64,000 bases of DNA from Legionella cardiaca (GTDB lineage Bacteria > Pseudomonadota > Gammaproteobacteria > Legionellales > Legionellaceae), in contig NZ_CP119078.1 in the NCBI RefSeq assembly GCF_029026145.1, positions 1,503,001-1,567,000 on the forward strand, written 5' to 3'. The notes below the pieces were generated by a model. The model was not told the DNA's origin. It searched no databases and was given only the letters and a program-made list of their open reading frames with translations. The position numbers were made by a program, and so were the translations under genes. Positions 1-10,401 of this stretch are shown here, piece after piece. Each line of letters starts with the position of its first letter. The first letter of the stretch is position 1.

Positions 1-148
1 AGTCAATATCATTAGTTTTGCCTACACGAGCCAAAATTAGTGGCTTGTTATCCTGTACCACACCTAACATAACAAAGCTATGAATTCCCTCTTTGGCTAT
101 TGCAAGGAAAAATTCATCATCTCTTTTAACTTTTATCGTTTCGGCCAT
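1..148 (-). CDS. Hypothetical protein, N-terminal 49 residues only
   Basis: The reverse strand opens at an ATG at 148 and reads without a stop to the window edge, so only the N-terminus is present. It begins MAETIKVKRDDEFFLAIAKE and continues with a strand-rich stretch (SFVMLGVVQDNKPLILARVG). I do not recognise the family. It is divergent from the next gene, and the 78 bases between them hold that gene's promoter. Real coding is likely because codon use is like that of its neighbours and the frame stays open to the edge. Confidence 0.6.
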   Translation of the reverse strand, partial: MAETIKVKRDDEFFLAIAKEGIHSFVMLGVVQDNKPLILARVGKTNDID

Positions 149-160
149 ATTAACTTCTCT

Positions 161-189
161 TTGACTTACTTATGATCTATTATGATAAT
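161..189 (+). promoter_or_regulatory. Putative sigma70 promoter of the candidate effector at 227
   Basis: TTGACT (161-166), a 17-base spacer and GATAAT (184-189) match the -35 and -10 consensus at five of six positions each. Transcription would start near 196. This places the in-frame ATG at 182 upstream of the transcript and supports the ATG at 227 as the real start. Confidence 0.5.
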
Positions 190-226
190 TATAGAGCTTT
201 TTGTAAATAATTTAACGAGATTTAAA

Positions 227-2269
227 ATGGGCAAAAAAATTCTCTTTGCTTTTGGCGGAACAGGAGACAAAGCAGAGAGATTAAGCGAAAGCTATCAAAA
301 AAAGTTAGATTTTAATGATGATGTCGTGAGAGTCTATTTCAGCGGCTGCCAAGACTATGCGATTGGTGGTAAAACACCTGGAATAGGTTATATTAGCCCT
401 AATCTTGATGTTGTTAGCAGCAAACTACGTGAATGTTTTAATGACACAGGCGAGCTATCTTTAGCTAAATTAAAGCAAAAATTTGGCAGCGCCATCATTA
501 TTAAAGGCGCTAATGATGACGACGATTCAATTCAGATTGATGATATCACCTTAACTGGTTTTAGTCGCGGAGGAGTGACAACATTTGCCGTTGCTCGTCA
601 TTTAGACGATCTTGACATACCTATATCTCTTTATGCCAGTGATCCAGTACCAGGTAATAGTAAACAAAATGCCCAAAAACAATCTTCTGAGTTTTATAAA
701 AATCATGATTTAAGTGGCTGCAAAAACTTGCAGCATGCAACGGTAGTTTTAGGTGCTTACAAAAAAAATGTAAGCCCACTGCATAATAAATTTTTTAGGC
801 AAATGGCCCCGCTATTTCAAGCTAATTGTGATCATGCAATCTACACCGTTCCTAAAACTCATCACCTTAGATGGAATCCTATGGCAGAGAATGAAGAACA
901 ACAGTTTCTCTATAATAGAGGAATAGCCAAAAATGAACGATATTATTCAGAAGATACAGCACCTTTATTCTTTGTTCCTAAAATTTTACAACAAAAAACT
1001 CATATAGGAGTCGAAGGGCGAACGGGGTTATCAGCTCGCTTTAAAGAAAAACTGATTGATACAGTTGCTTTTTTCTATCCGCTTGTAAGTCGTTCTGATC
1101 CTGTCAAAATAGGACAAGCACTTTACGCACTACAACTTGCCTCTGATTTCGCAGATAGAAAAACGTTAAATATTGCGGTACGAAAAAGTACTATTGAAGC
1201 CAAAGTATTGCGAGAGTTTATTGTTGAATTTGAAAACATTAACTCTTATGTCTTTCGCAAAGAAAAAAATGAGCCCGATGCTCTCAAAGACTTCAGAAGG
1301 GATGTCTATCAATTACTAGTAGATTATTCAATAACGGATGCTTCACTTCATGAGAAACAGGCACTACAAGAAGATATTTTAGCCAGAGTAAAGGCTTTAA
1401 AAGGAAGAATATCAAGCAACAATTATAATGAGCTTAATAAGCTCGTTAAAGAATTTCTTAAAGAGAATGTTCTATTTCATCCTGATTTAACACAATACAT
1501 TGACGAAACAGAAACTTATAACTCCAAACCAGCTTCCTCTTATCAAGCCACGCCACTTGTTAGTATTAGGAATATTACCGATCCTGCAGAGCTTGCTCAT
1601 AGGCTATACCACATGTCAGACAGGGCACGGGCTGCATCTTATGAGAGTTTTGCTGCTAATTTACCCCACATAGTAAAAAGTACGGAGGAATTGGCAAATA
1701 TTATTCGATTCTTACCTCCAGATAAAATGGAGAAAGCATTAAAAATTCCGGAAATGAAACAGTTAATTACCAATATGGATAATGTTAATTTAATTATGGA
1801 AAAATTATTTACTTCAGATCAGAAAAAACAACTTTTTTCCTCCATTAAAAATAATATTGGCAAGATGGACTTAAATTTTGAACAACTAGGCCGATTAATA
1901 CCACATATCCCACATGCTCAAGCTAAAGAGCTGTTGGAATCTGTCTCATTCAATGCGGTCACTAACAAATCTAGCAGAGATGTCATAGAGTTTTTGGATA
2001 AGTTAACCTCACAACAAATCAAACAATTATTACCTGTAATTGAGAAGAAACTACAAGAATATGCGAAAGACGCTAAAGTAGAGGATGTCATTGGTCTTTA
2101 TAAATTCTGCCAGGAAAAATTTGAGAGTGTAAATGCTGCAATACTTGAGAAGATCTTTCCCAACGCTAATCAAGCTCAACACATACAAAATAAATTTAAA
2201 TCTGCATTAAATGAGACCTGCGAACGCAATCAAGAGGAACCCGATAAGCAGATTATCCATAGCAATTAG
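227..2269 (+). CDS. Candidate Dot/Icm effector with serine-hydrolase-like N-terminal domain
   Basis: This is a 680-residue protein with no signal peptide. The N-terminal domain starts MGKKILFAFGGTGDKAERL and contains GFSRGG (Ser about 113), DPVPG (Asp about 139) and a later VPKTHH. This Ser-Asp-His order resembles alpha/beta hydrolases of the DUF2235/Tle1 type, where a GFSRG nucleophile elbow is typical. The protein at 55249 has the same three motifs. Residues about 450-640 form helical repeats rich in Leu with LP turns, a style common in Legionella effectors. I chose ATG 227 rather than ATG 182 because the predicted promoter lies over the latter. The hydrolase fold and effector role are inferences and the substrate is unknown. 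Confidence 0.75.
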   Translation: MGKKILFAFGGTGDKAERLSESYQKKLDFNDDVVRVYFSGCQDYAIGGKTPGIGYISPNLDVVSSKLRECFNDTGELSLAKLKQKFGSAIIIKGANDDDDSIQIDDITLTGFSRGGVTTFAVARHLDDLDIPISLYASDPVPGNSKQNAQKQSSEFYKNHDLSGCKNLQHATVVLGAYKKNVSPLHNKFFRQMAPLFQANCDHAIYTVPKTHHLRWNPMAENEEQQFLYNRGIAKNERYYSEDTAPLFFVPKILQQKTHIGVEGRTGLSARFKEKLIDTVAFFYPLVSRSDPVKIGQALYALQLASDFADRKTLNIAVRKSTIEAKVLREFIVEFENINSYVFRKEKNEPDALKDFRRDVYQLLVDYSITDASLHEKQALQEDILARVKALKGRISSNNYNELNKLVKEFLKENVLFHPDLTQYIDETETYNSKPASSYQATPLVSIRNITDPAELAHRLYHMSDRARAASYESFAANLPHIVKSTEELANIIRFLPPDKMEKALKIPEMKQLITNMDNVNLIMEKLFTSDQKKQLFSSIKNNIGKMDLNFEQLGRLIPHIPHAQAKELLESVSFNAVTNKSSRDVIEFLDKLTSQQIKQLLPVIEKKLQEYAKDAKVEDVIGLYKFCQEKFESVNAAILEKIFPNANQAQHIQNKFKSALNETCERNQEEPDKQIIHSN

Positions 2270-2273
2270 TATT

Positions 2274-3167
2274 TTAATTATTGAAAAATGTTGTATTAAC
2301 CCCGCCACAAACAATAACAATAATTGATCGGTAATCACGAAGAATTGCATGATTATTATAAACCAAAGAAAGAGAGGCACCCGCTGATAGTTCAACTAGA
2401 ATACGCTTATCTTTGGCAAAGGCTCTGCATCCTGATTCAGCTTCTCCGTCAGTAACTACAATATTCTTTATGTCATGATTAGATGACCATTGAAATAATT
2501 CTGCAGCGATTTGCTTTGCTCCGAGACTTGTTGCTTTCGAGGTAATTTTTTTTAAAGTCACTTGTTTACCAGCTTTTACTGACTGATAAAATGCATCAGC
2601 CCCTTGGGTTTCGACAGCGATTAAAGGAATATTAGACCAATTGTTTTGGTGCATTCCTTCAAGAATCCCACAAGCAAGGCCACCTCCACCTACTGCGACT
2701 ACAATTGCATCGGGCTGTACACCCGTAGCAATTATTTCATCAACTATCGTTGCATGCCCCGACCAAATAAGAGGATGATCAAATGGCGGTATATAAGCGG
2801 CGTTTTGTTCGCTTGCAAAGTTAAGTGCAGCCTGATGTGCTTCATCCCAAACCTTGCCGGCAACAACAACTTTTGCGCCATAAGATTTAATTTCATTAAT
2901 ATAAATCTTATGACTTGTCTCGGGGATAAAAACCGTCGTAGGAGTGTGCAGCTTCATTCCTGCATAAGCTACGGCTATACCTGCATTTCCTCCTGAAGAT
3001 GCAACAAATTGATTGAAATTTTGCTTTTTGTACTCCTGACATAATTTGCCAATTCCGCGAATTTTAAATGAGCCTGTTGGCTGTAGCGCTTCAAGCTTAA
3101 AAAAAATATCTTTACTCAAAGTATTCTTAAGGTATTGAGAATAGATTAACGGCGTTTCCTGGTACAT
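2274..3167 (-). CDS. PLP-dependent serine/threonine dehydratase-like enzyme
   Basis: The 297-residue protein is a fold-type II PLP enzyme. SFKIRG carries the Schiff-base lysine, SSGGNAG forms the substrate loop, GGGGLACG is the phosphate-binding glycine loop and CGGVN near the C-terminus matches the CGG(N/V)N motif of L-serine/L-threonine dehydratases. Such enzymes deaminate Ser or Thr to pyruvate or 2-oxobutyrate. The length fits the catalytic domain alone, without the regulatory ACT domain of IlvA, so it looks catabolic. It is convergent with the preceding gene with only 4 bases between stops. Two perfect TATAAT hexamers lie upstream on its strand at 3204-3222, without a clear -35. Exact substrate is uncertain. 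Confidence 0.85.
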   Translation of the reverse strand: MYQETPLIYSQYLKNTLSKDIFFKLEALQPTGSFKIRGIGKLCQEYKKQNFNQFVASSGGNAGIAVAYAGMKLHTPTTVFIPETSHKIYINEIKSYGAKVVVAGKVWDEAHQAALNFASEQNAAYIPPFDHPLIWSGHATIVDEIIATGVQPDAIVVAVGGGGLACGILEGMHQNNWSNIPLIAVETQGADAFYQSVKAGKQVTLKKITSKATSLGAKQIAAELFQWSSNHDIKNIVVTDGEAESGCRAFAKDKRILVELSAGASLSLVYNNHAILRDYRSIIVIVCGGVNTTFFNN

Positions 3168-3292
3168 ATTGATAAACCATCATGGCATAGGTAGCAAACA
3201 GCTATTATAACATACTATTATATGACAAGCTATTAAATTGCAAGAAATGAATTAGAACAATAATTTTATACTACTGCCTTATTAAATTTATC

Positions 3293-3321
3293 TTGTCAAA
3301 GTGTTATAGCATGCCTAAAAC
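3293..3321 (+). promoter_or_regulatory. Putative sigma70 promoter of gamA
   Basis: TTGTCA (3293-3298), a 17-base spacer and TAAAAC (3316-3321) lie 52 bases before the gamA start. The -10 element is only a four-of-six match, so this is tentative. Confidence 0.35.
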
Positions 3322-3372
3322 CTTTCCGGTAAGATGGAGTGCTTTTTAAAATATTGTTTCAGGAGAATATTA

Positions 3373-4674
3373 ATGAAACGGATGTTGATTTTGCCCCTTT
3401 ATTTTTTCATCTCAACTGCCTCTGCTGCAGTATTTTCACCAACTGAAGTTCTAACTTTAAAACAGCATTTTTTGGCTAACATTACTGATACAGGCGCTGT
3501 TATCGCTTCGCCCTCCAGATATTATCCAGATTATTATTATGATTGGGTCCGTGATGCTGCCATTACTATGGGTTTGATTGAAACATGGTATGAAAATGGT
3601 GAGCAGCCCGAGTATAAAACGAAACTATATAATTACGTGCACTGGGTAGAACAAGCTCAACATCAAATTGACACGCTTCCTGGTCAGGATATTCTGGGAG
3701 AACCTAAGTTTTATCTGGATGGTTATGCTTTTGATGGTGTTTGGGGGCGTCCTCAAAATGATGGTCCTGCTCTACGAGCACTTACATTAATACGTTTTGC
3801 CAATAAACTTTTACAGAATAAAGAAAACAATTATGTGCATTCGCATCTTTATGGAGGCGGGTTGGATCCAAAATCCATGGGTGCCATTAAAATGGATTTG
3901 GAATATACCGCCCATCATTGGCAAGATAAAAACTATGATCTTTGGGAAGAGGTCTACGGCGATCATTTCTTCACAGCTATGGTGCAAAGAAAAGCACTCA
4001 TTGAAGGAGCTAAATTGGCGCGAGAATTAAATGATTTACCGGCAGCAACTTTTTATGAGGCTCAGGCCAGCCTAATAGAGCAGCGCTTAAAGCAACATAT
4101 TGATAATGACAATGCAATAATTCAGGCAAGTCTGGCTCCTCATCCAGGTCCCCAAAAAACAAAAGAATTAGATTCTGCTGTCATACTTGGTGTTTTATTA
4201 GGCTATACCGATAATACTCCTTTTGCCCCTGATAATTACTACGTGAAAAAAACAGTAACTGCTCTAAAGGAGCAATATAGATCGCTTTATCCAATCAATG
4301 ACAACCATCATGATGCCTTATTGTTTGGCCGCTATCCTGGTGACACTTATGATGGATATCGCAATGATGGCTTGGGTAACCCCTGGTTTATTTTAACCGC
4401 AACAATGGCCGAATATTATTATTCACTTGCAGCCATGCTTCCGGTTGAGAAGCAGCATCAAGCTGAGATTCGGACTTATATCAAGCAGGGAGATAATTTC
4501 TTAAAATTAATTAAGCATTATGCTCCTAATGATCTCAATATGAGTGAACAAATAAATCTGAATACAGGTATTCAGCAAGGTGCAGTTTCTTTAACGTGGA
4601 GTTATGTTGCTGTTCTTAGAGCTATTGATTTGAGGGAAAAATTAATTGCCCGTCAAGCAACGCTAAAAGCATAA
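3373..4674 (+). CDS. gamA: Secreted glucoamylase, GH15 family
   Basis: The product (433 residues) is a glycoside hydrolase family 15 glucan 1,4-alpha-glucosidase that releases glucose from starch or glycogen ends. It has a signal peptide (MKRMLILPLYFFISTASAA) and the family motifs YYDWVRDAAI, GRPQNDGPALRA, DLWEE with the probable general acid Glu, and MSEQINLNTGIQQGA with the probable general base Glu. The ATG at 3373 is preceded by AGGAG at 3361, which decides the start over an upstream in-frame ATG at 3334. L. pneumophila has an orthologue, GamA, beside the same Entner-Doudoroff genes. Here it converges on that operon. Glucose made outside the cell would feed the permease and glucokinase next door. 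Confidence 0.93.
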   Translation: MKRMLILPLYFFISTASAAVFSPTEVLTLKQHFLANITDTGAVIASPSRYYPDYYYDWVRDAAITMGLIETWYENGEQPEYKTKLYNYVHWVEQAQHQIDTLPGQDILGEPKFYLDGYAFDGVWGRPQNDGPALRALTLIRFANKLLQNKENNYVHSHLYGGGLDPKSMGAIKMDLEYTAHHWQDKNYDLWEEVYGDHFFTAMVQRKALIEGAKLARELNDLPAATFYEAQASLIEQRLKQHIDNDNAIIQASLAPHPGPQKTKELDSAVILGVLLGYTDNTPFAPDNYYVKKTVTALKEQYRSLYPINDNHHDALLFGRYPGDTYDGYRNDGLGNPWFILTATMAEYYYSLAAMLPVEKQHQAEIRTYIKQGDNFLKLIKHYAPNDLNMSEQINLNTGIQQGAVSLTWSYVAVLRAIDLREKLIARQATLKA

Positions 4675-4716
4675 TTAAACATCTTGGGGCTGTTCTATAA
4701 GGTTGTATTGAGTTTT

Positions 4717-4736
4717 GTTGGGTCAAATGGCCCAAC
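4717..4736. terminator. Hairpin between the convergent gamA and permease genes
   Basis: GTTGGGTC and GGCCCAAC pair as an 8-bp stem (one G-U pair) around a 4-base loop. There is no clear T tract on either side, so it is a possible bidirectional terminator only. Confidence 0.35.
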
Positions 4737-4795
4737 AGATTCAAGAACTTATTTCACCAGGCTAGATTATTCGCCGCATCAAATCATTACACACG

Positions 4796-6211
4796 TTATT
4801 CGTAAGCCAAGGCAATTTTTTCATTTTCTTGATGGCTAGATTGCTTATCATCATCCCGGCCTAAGTAACGAAGCGCTTGTCCTTTCATTAAATAATTTTC
4901 AATCGTTTCAAGACTTAGATTCTTGGTTTCTGGCATAAAGTAATAGGTATAGAAAAGGCCCAATAAACAAATTACGGCGTAAATCGCAAAAGTAAACTCT
5001 ATGCCAAATTGGTTATGTAAAATAGGAAAACTGAAGACTGTTAACGTGTTAAAGCCCCAGTTACTTATAGAAGATAATCCCATTCCCATTCCTCGCACAT
5101 GAAGAGGAAAGATTTCTGCCATGGCAATGTGTGGAACTGGACCAATACTAATTGCAAATGAGAAAATATACAGCGTTAAGCATAGAACGGAAAGATAAGA
5201 AAGTAATGATGCTTGATAAAAGGAAAACATACTTAACGAAGCCAAACTTATACAAGCCCCTGCAAATCCAATTAATAACAGTTTGCGTCTTCCTACCCTG
5301 TCAATCCAGCATATAGCTAAAACAGTAACAAGAAGATTAACGATACCAATTCCCATTGTCGCTAAAATTTGTCCAACAGCATTAGTGAAACCTAAATTTT
5401 TAAAAATTTCTGGTGCAAAATATATAATGACATTAATGCCACTCAATTGCTGTAAACAGAACAATGTCATTCCTAATAACAATGCAGGGAGCAATGGTTT
5501 TTTAAACATCATTGCCCAATTATGTTTTTGCGGTTCGCTTGCTAACGTCGCTTGAATATCTAACAATTCATTATTTATTGATTGATTGCCTCGCAAACGC
5601 GTTAGTGCCTTTGCTGCTTCCCTTTCTTTGCCAATACTGACTAGCCAACGGGGGGATTCGGGTAAAAAGAAAATACCAAACACCAGAATAAGCGCTGGCA
5701 TGGCACTGGATGCAAACATCGTTCGCCAAGCGTGATGTTCAATGAGTAAATAATTTACTGAATAAGCACAAACAATCCCTATAGTAATTGCTAATTGGTA
5801 AATAGCTACGATCGCCCCTCGCTGATGCATCGGAGCTGTTTCCGCCAGATATAAAGGAGTGGTTACAGCAGCAGTTCCAATAGCAACTCCAAGAATAAAA
5901 CGTGCAACAATTAATATCCATTCTTCCGCTGCCACAGCAGTTCCTAATGCACCCATTAAAAAGAGGAGACCTGCAAAGAATAAAATAGTGCGTCGACCAA
6001 AACGCTTGACAAGGCGGGATGCGAGTAAAATTCCTATGAGCATCGAGCCAATCAACGCCCCGAATGGTAAAGCAGAGGCAACAACCCCCACATCTGTGTG
6101 GGTCAAATTGAAATAATTACGTACCAAATCCAAAGATCCAGCGATGATTCCTTCGTCATAACCGAACAAAAAACCTGTTACTGATCCAATAATTGCTACC
6201 AACCAAGCCAT
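4796..6211 (-). CDS. MFS sugar:proton symporter
   Basis: This 471-residue, twelve-helix inner-membrane protein belongs to the MFS sugar porter family. Diagnostic motifs are GYDEGIIAG in helix 1, RFGRR after helix 2, LAETAPMHQRGA, PESPRWL at the end of the first half, QQLSGINVIIYFAPEIF in helix 7, DRVGRRK, and PETKNLSLE after helix 12. It resembles the XylE/GalP/YwtG branch and probably imports glucose or a related hexose. AAGGA sits just upstream of the ATG. It is the last gene of the zwf operon, 28 bases after eda, which supports a role in supplying glucose to glk. Confidence 0.92.
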   Translation of the reverse strand: MAWLVAIIGSVTGFLFGYDEGIIAGSLDLVRNYFNLTHTDVGVVASALPFGALIGSMLIGILLASRLVKRFGRRTILFFAGLLFLMGALGTAVAAEEWILIVARFILGVAIGTAAVTTPLYLAETAPMHQRGAIVAIYQLAITIGIVCAYSVNYLLIEHHAWRTMFASSAMPALILVFGIFFLPESPRWLVSIGKEREAAKALTRLRGNQSINNELLDIQATLASEPQKHNWAMMFKKPLLPALLLGMTLFCLQQLSGINVIIYFAPEIFKNLGFTNAVGQILATMGIGIVNLLVTVLAICWIDRVGRRKLLLIGFAGACISLASLSMFSFYQASLLSYLSVLCLTLYIFSFAISIGPVPHIAMAEIFPLHVRGMGMGLSSISNWGFNTLTVFSFPILHNQFGIEFTFAIYAVICLLGLFYTYYFMPETKNLSLETIENYLMKGQALRYLGRDDDKQSSHQENEKIALAYE

Positions 6212-6239
6212 TTTTTATCCTTAAAATAGTTCAATCCAA

Positions 6240-6890
6240 TTAAGATACAGCAGCTTGCTCCACGGCAGCAGAGGCTAATTTTGTAATTTGCTCCCAACGT
6301 TTCTCTTTAACTTCATTAACAGGCAACACCCAACTTCCGCCCACACACTCTACATTAGCCAAACTTAAATAGTCCAGAAAGTTTTTTTCGTTAATACCGC
6401 CTGTGGCACAAAATCGTAAATCCGGGAATGGGCCATGAATAGCTTTTAGCATTGCTAAACCACCAACGACTTCGGCGGGGAAAAATTTGAAATGGGTATA
6501 CCCCCACCGTATCCCCTCCATTAATTCAGAAATGCTACTTGCACCAGGAATTAAGGGCACGTGTGCATCTCGACCTGCCTGAAGTAACTCTTGAGTTAGT
6601 CCGGGAGTAATAATAAATTGAGCCCCGGCCTCAATGGCTTCATGCAATTGTTTTACTGTTGTGATTGTCCCAGCCCCAACAATTGCAGTTGGCACAGACT
6701 CCCTTAACAGGCGAATTGCATCCAAGGCTATAGGCGTTCTTAAAGTGACCTCCAAAACCTTAATACCCCCTGCTAGCAAAGAATTGGCCATCGGAATAGC
6801 ATTCTCCAGTTCCTTAAGGACAATGACAGGCATTATAGGACTAAGCGAGAATAACGCTTGGGGACTTAACGACCAATTATCACCTATCAT
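6240..6890 (-). CDS. eda: KHG/KDPG aldolase, Entner-Doudoroff step 2
   Basis: The 216-residue enzyme cleaves 2-keto-3-deoxy-6-phosphogluconate to pyruvate and glyceraldehyde-3-phosphate. It is a class I aldolase: YTHFKFFPAE contains the Schiff-base lysine, EVTLRTP holds the conserved glutamate, and GAGTI and PGLTQEL are further family motifs. Its ATG lies inside the 3' end of glk (11-base overlap, ATGATAGGTGA), so translation is probably coupled. Length is close to the usual 210-215. Confidence 0.95.
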   Translation of the reverse strand: MIGDNWSLSPQALFSLSPIMPVIVLKELENAIPMANSLLAGGIKVLEVTLRTPIALDAIRLLRESVPTAIVGAGTITTVKQLHEAIEAGAQFIITPGLTQELLQAGRDAHVPLIPGASSISELMEGIRWGYTHFKFFPAEVVGGLAMLKAIHGPFPDLRFCATGGINEKNFLDYLSLANVECVGGSWVLPVNEVKEKRWEQITKLASAAVEQAAVS

Positions 6891-7893
6891 AAGATTCTTT
6901 CTCCATCATTTGTTTGAGGTAAGCAGCCGCTCCCAACAAACCAGGCTGTTCAGCCACTATCACGTAAGTAGGAATTTGACGATTGAAAACGCTCGATCTA
7001 CCTTTCGCTTCAAAGCGAGATCTAAATTCGCTACCTTCTATTAAGGGTAATAATTTTGGAACTATACCACCGGCAATATATACACCACCAAAAGCCCCCA
7101 GAGATAACGCTAAATCACCTGCATAACTGCCTAAGCTGGCAAAAAATTGCGCAACGGTTGCTGACGCTAACTCACATTGTTGAGATAAAGCTAACATGGT
7201 AATCTTGGCAGCCGAAAGCGCTGTGACTTGCTTTTGTTGATAAGCAGCCAATGCCAGATAGATACTCTCCAAACCAGGCCCTGATAGCAATCGTTCACAA
7301 GACACATGCCCATACTGCTCAGTTAAATAACGTTGAATAAACCATTCTTGTTCTGTTTGTGCAGCCCAGGTTGCATGGCCACCCTCACCAGCTAATGGAA
7401 CAAAACCATTGGCCGTTGGGATTAAGTGCGCAACACCGAGCCCGGTTCCAGCCCCAAGGACAACCATCGGCTTATTACTATCGGCAGTTCCATCACCAAT
7501 TTGAATTTTTTCGCTTGCTCTTAATAGAGGTAAACTCATTGCAGCAGCTGCGAAATCATTCATTACTTGCAATTGAGCAATATTCAACTGTTGTTTCACA
7601 TCATTGATAGAAAATTGCCAATGAAAATTAGTCATACGAATAAAATCGCTAGTCACTGGGCATGCAATGGCAATTGCTATATGTTTTATTGCAGAAAGCT
7701 CTTGATTTTCTTGGTAAAAATTCAGTGCAGCCGTTAAGCTTGAAAAATCATTGCAAGGATATACTGCGACCTTATCAACTAGCCAATTATTCAAATCAAC
7801 ACGACTAAATCGAGCGTTAGTTCCACCAATATCCGCAACAATAGCGTGGGTATTCAGATTATTGCTAACATTCCAATGTTGTGGATTAATCAT
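6880..7893 (-). CDS. glk: Glucokinase
   Basis: The protein (337 residues) phosphorylates glucose with ATP in the cytoplasm. It is of the bacterial Glk family: [10 protein letters not shown] near the N-terminus binds phosphate, GAGTGLGVA and LAGEGGH are in the sugar-binding region, and a glycine-rich [14 protein letters not shown] follows. I start it at ATG 7893, which overlaps the edd stop (ATGATTAA) and follows GAGAACTGGA. An upstream TTG at 7911 would add six residues and is less likely. It is translationally coupled to edd on one side and eda on the other. Confidence 0.94.
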   Translation of the reverse strand: MINPQHWNVSNNLNTHAIVADIGGTNARFSRVDLNNWLVDKVAVYPCNDFSSLTAALNFYQENQELSAIKHIAIAIACPVTSDFIRMTNFHWQFSINDVKQQLNIAQLQVMNDFAAAAMSLPLLRASEKIQIGDGTADSNKPMVVLGAGTGLGVAHLIPTANGFVPLAGEGGHATWAAQTEQEWFIQRYLTEQYGHVSCERLLSGPGLESIYLALAAYQQKQVTALSAAKITMLALSQQCELASATVAQFFASLGSYAGDLALSLGAFGGVYIAGGIVPKLLPLIEGSEFRSRFEAKGRSSVFNRQIPTYVIVAEQPGLLGAAAYLKQMMEKESYDR

Positions 7894-9715
7894 TCCAGTT
7901 CTCGGTTGCAAATAAGCAGGATGCCCCTTGCTCAGCGCCGGTTAGCTGAGCACGTAAATGGCCAAAAATTTCTCGACCCATACCATAAACTGGCTCAAAA
8001 TTTTCAATTTTGGCAGGTTGTCGCTGAGCTAACTCGGCATCAGAAACCAAAACTTGTAAGACACCATTTTTACTATCAATTTTTATAGTGTCACCTGTTT
8101 GAATTTTGGCAATCATTCCTCCTTCTGCAGCCTCGGGTGTTACATGAATTGCAGCAGGCACTTTGCCAGATGCTCCAGACATACGTCCATCAGTAACTAA
8201 AGCAACACGAAAACCCCTATCTTGAAGTACACCCAGTGGTGGTGTCAGTTTATGTAATTCAGGCATACCACAGGATTTAGGTCCTTGAAAACGAACGACA
8301 ACAATACAATCTTTATTTAATTCACCTGCTTTAAAAGCATTCTCCAAATCATTTTGATTTGAAAATACAACGGCCGGTGCTTCAATTATTTCGGTACCTT
8401 CTGCCAAAGAAGATGTTTTTATGATTCCGCGTCCAATATTTCCCGATAAAACTTGCAAACCACCTTGTGATTTAAAAGGCTCTGCAGGCGCTCTTAATAC
8501 ATTCAAATCTGCTGACTCTTTAACGCCTTCGACCCAAATGAGTTGATTTTCCTGCAGGATCGGTTGCTGGGTATAATGTCTTAAGCCAAATCCCATGATG
8601 GTATGTACATCTTCATGTAATAATTCTGCCTCCAATAAGCTATGAATTAAATAAGACATCCCACCTGCTTGTTGAAATTGATTAATATCCGCATGTCCAT
8701 TAGGATAAATTCTTGTCACTAACGGAATAACATCTGATAATTCAGCAAAATCATCCCAATTGATGATTAATCCAGCAGCACGAGCGATCGCAACTAAATG
8801 CATTGTATGATTTGTAGAGCCTCCCGTTGCTAGTAAAGCAATCATGCCATTTACCATTGCCTTCTCATCTACCAGTTTAGCAATGGGTAAGTAATTATCA
8901 CTTAAGTGCGTAAGATAAGTGACTTGGCGAGCTGCTGCTTTTGTTAGCTCTTCACGCAACTTTGTTTGCGGATTAATAAAGGAAGCACCAGGTAAATGCA
9001 ATCCCATTGCCTCAACGATCAATTGATTTGAATTAGCTGTACCATAAAATGTACAAGTACCAGGAGAGTGGTAAGATGCAGCCTCCACATCAAGCAAAGC
9101 CTCTTTCCCAACTTTCCCCTCAGTAAATAATTGACGAATTCGTGCTTTTTCTTTATTTGCAATCCCTGAGGGCATAGGGCCTGCAGGTACAAACACAAAA
9201 GGTAGATGCCCGAAACTTAAGGCGGCAATTAATAATCCGGGAACAATTTTATCGCAAATACCAAGCATTAAGCCGCCATCAAACATGTTATGAGACAAGG
9301 CAATGGCAGCGGACATTGCAATCACATCACGACTCATAAGGCTAAGTTCCATTCCCGGTTGACCTTGTGTCACACCATCACACATAGCAGGTACACCACC
9401 TGCAAATTGAGCAACACAACCTAACTCACTAATGGCCTGCTTTAAAATGGCTGGATAATTTTCATAAGGCTGATGCGCTGATAACATATCATTATAAGCA
9501 GATACAATAGCTATATTGGGTTTAGTCATCGCTCGAAGGTCAGCTTTATCTCGAGCAGGGCATGCAGCAAAACCATGAGCTAAATTTCCACATTGTAAAG
9601 TGCTGCGATAAGGCCCCTTTAATCGTGCTTTTTCAGTTTGCTCTAAGTAATGAGCCCGACTTTTTTCGCTTCGAATTCTAATTCTTTCTGTGACTTTCTT
9701 GATAATAGGTTGCAT
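7886..9715 (-). CDS. edd: 6-phosphogluconate dehydratase, Entner-Doudoroff step 1
   Basis: Edd (609 residues) is an iron-sulfur dehydratase of the IlvD/Edd family that makes KDPG from 6-phosphogluconate. Visible motifs are [38 protein letters not shown] and [12 protein letters not shown], with cysteines suited to a [4Fe-4S] cluster, and KSCGMPELH and [14 protein letters not shown] at the C-terminus. The start is ATG 9715 with GAGG six bases before it; a GTG at 9718 is the alternative. It lies 13 bases after pgl and overlaps glk. Confidence 0.96.
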   Translation of the reverse strand: MQPIIKKVTERIRIRSEKSRAHYLEQTEKARLKGPYRSTLQCGNLAHGFAACPARDKADLRAMTKPNIAIVSAYNDMLSAHQPYENYPAILKQAISELGCVAQFAGGVPAMCDGVTQGQPGMELSLMSRDVIAMSAAIALSHNMFDGGLMLGICDKIVPGLLIAALSFGHLPFVFVPAGPMPSGIANKEKARIRQLFTEGKVGKEALLDVEAASYHSPGTCTFYGTANSNQLIVEAMGLHLPGASFINPQTKLREELTKAAARQVTYLTHLSDNYLPIAKLVDEKAMVNGMIALLATGGSTNHTMHLVAIARAAGLIINWDDFAELSDVIPLVTRIYPNGHADINQFQQAGGMSYLIHSLLEAELLHEDVHTIMGFGLRHYTQQPILQENQLIWVEGVKESADLNVLRAPAEPFKSQGGLQVLSGNIGRGIIKTSSLAEGTEIIEAPAVVFSNQNDLENAFKAGELNKDCIVVVRFQGPKSCGMPELHKLTPPLGVLQDRGFRVALVTDGRMSGASGKVPAAIHVTPEAAEGGMIAKIQTGDTIKIDSKNGVLQVLVSDAELAQRQPAKIENFEPVYGMGREIFGHLRAQLTGAEQGASCLFATENWND

Positions 9716-9728
9716 CACTTACCTCGTC

Positions 9729-10400
9729 CTAGGGGGCAAACATAACTTGAACATTAGTAGCCGGATGATGTAAAAACGCTCTTATCGGCATTTCCAGGGG
9801 ATCTTTGCCATCAAGTGCTTTATTAAGAACTTCCAATTTTTTCTTACCCACAAGATGTAAAAAAATTGCGCGGCTTTTTAATAGGCGGGTCTTACTTAAG
9901 GAAATTCGCTTATGGGATGCTGTCTTTGGATTAACCATTAATGTTGTGCTTGCTTCATCAGCTAATCCATTTTCTATTTCATCACTACAAGGAAATAATG
10001 AGGCTGTATGACCATCTTCTCCCATACCAAGGATTACCACATCAAATGTTGGTAATAATGAAAGGCGTGCTTCGATGTCAAAACTGTTATCTTCATTATA
10101 TAAACTAATAAATGTTGCTTTCGCCGCATTATGTTGCAATAAATGATTTCTCACCATACGCTCATTACTATCATTTTCAGCAGGACTTAGACAACGCTCA
10201 TCCGCCAGTGTAATGACTACCTTTTCCCAACTTAAATTTGTTTTGGCAAGCATCTGGAACAAACCTAACGGTGTCTTGCCTCCGGAGACAACTAAAAAAG
10301 CCTGACCTCTTTCTGCAATTGCATTAGCTAAAAGAGATACTATTGTCTGTGCAAAATGCTGATTAAGTTGTTCAGGCTTATCAAAATGGTGTATTTGCAT
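9729..10400 (-). CDS. pgl: 6-phosphogluconolactonase
   Basis: This 223-residue enzyme hydrolyses 6-phosphogluconolactone to 6-phosphogluconate. It belongs to the NagB-like SugarP isomerase fold: LVVSGGKTPLGLF near residue 45, TLADERCL, and LGMGEDGHTASLFP with the conserved Asp and His are typical of DevB/Pgl. The same frame stays open upstream to 10565, but I start it at ATG 10400, one base after the zwf stop, because the upstream extension overlaps zwf and has no family similarity. Confidence 0.93.
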   Translation of the reverse strand: MQIHHFDKPEQLNQHFAQTIVSLLANAIAERGQAFLVVSGGKTPLGLFQMLAKTNLSWEKVVITLADERCLSPAENDSNERMVRNHLLQHNAAKATFISLYNEDNSFDIEARLSLLPTFDVVILGMGEDGHTASLFPCSDEIENGLADEASTTLMVNPKTASHKRISLSKTRLLKSRAIFLHLVGKKKLEVLNKALDGKDPLEMPIRAFLHHPATNVQVMFAP

Positions 10401-10401
10401 T

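Noticed and set aside
182-226. Upstream ATG at 182 as the start of the first candidate effector
   Set aside because: It lies within the predicted promoter, before the likely transcription start, and the protein from 227 has a natural N-terminus.
2646-2996. 116-codon open frame on the plus strand
   Set aside because: It lies wholly inside the PLP dehydratase on the other strand, which has clear family motifs, and shows no protein-like features.
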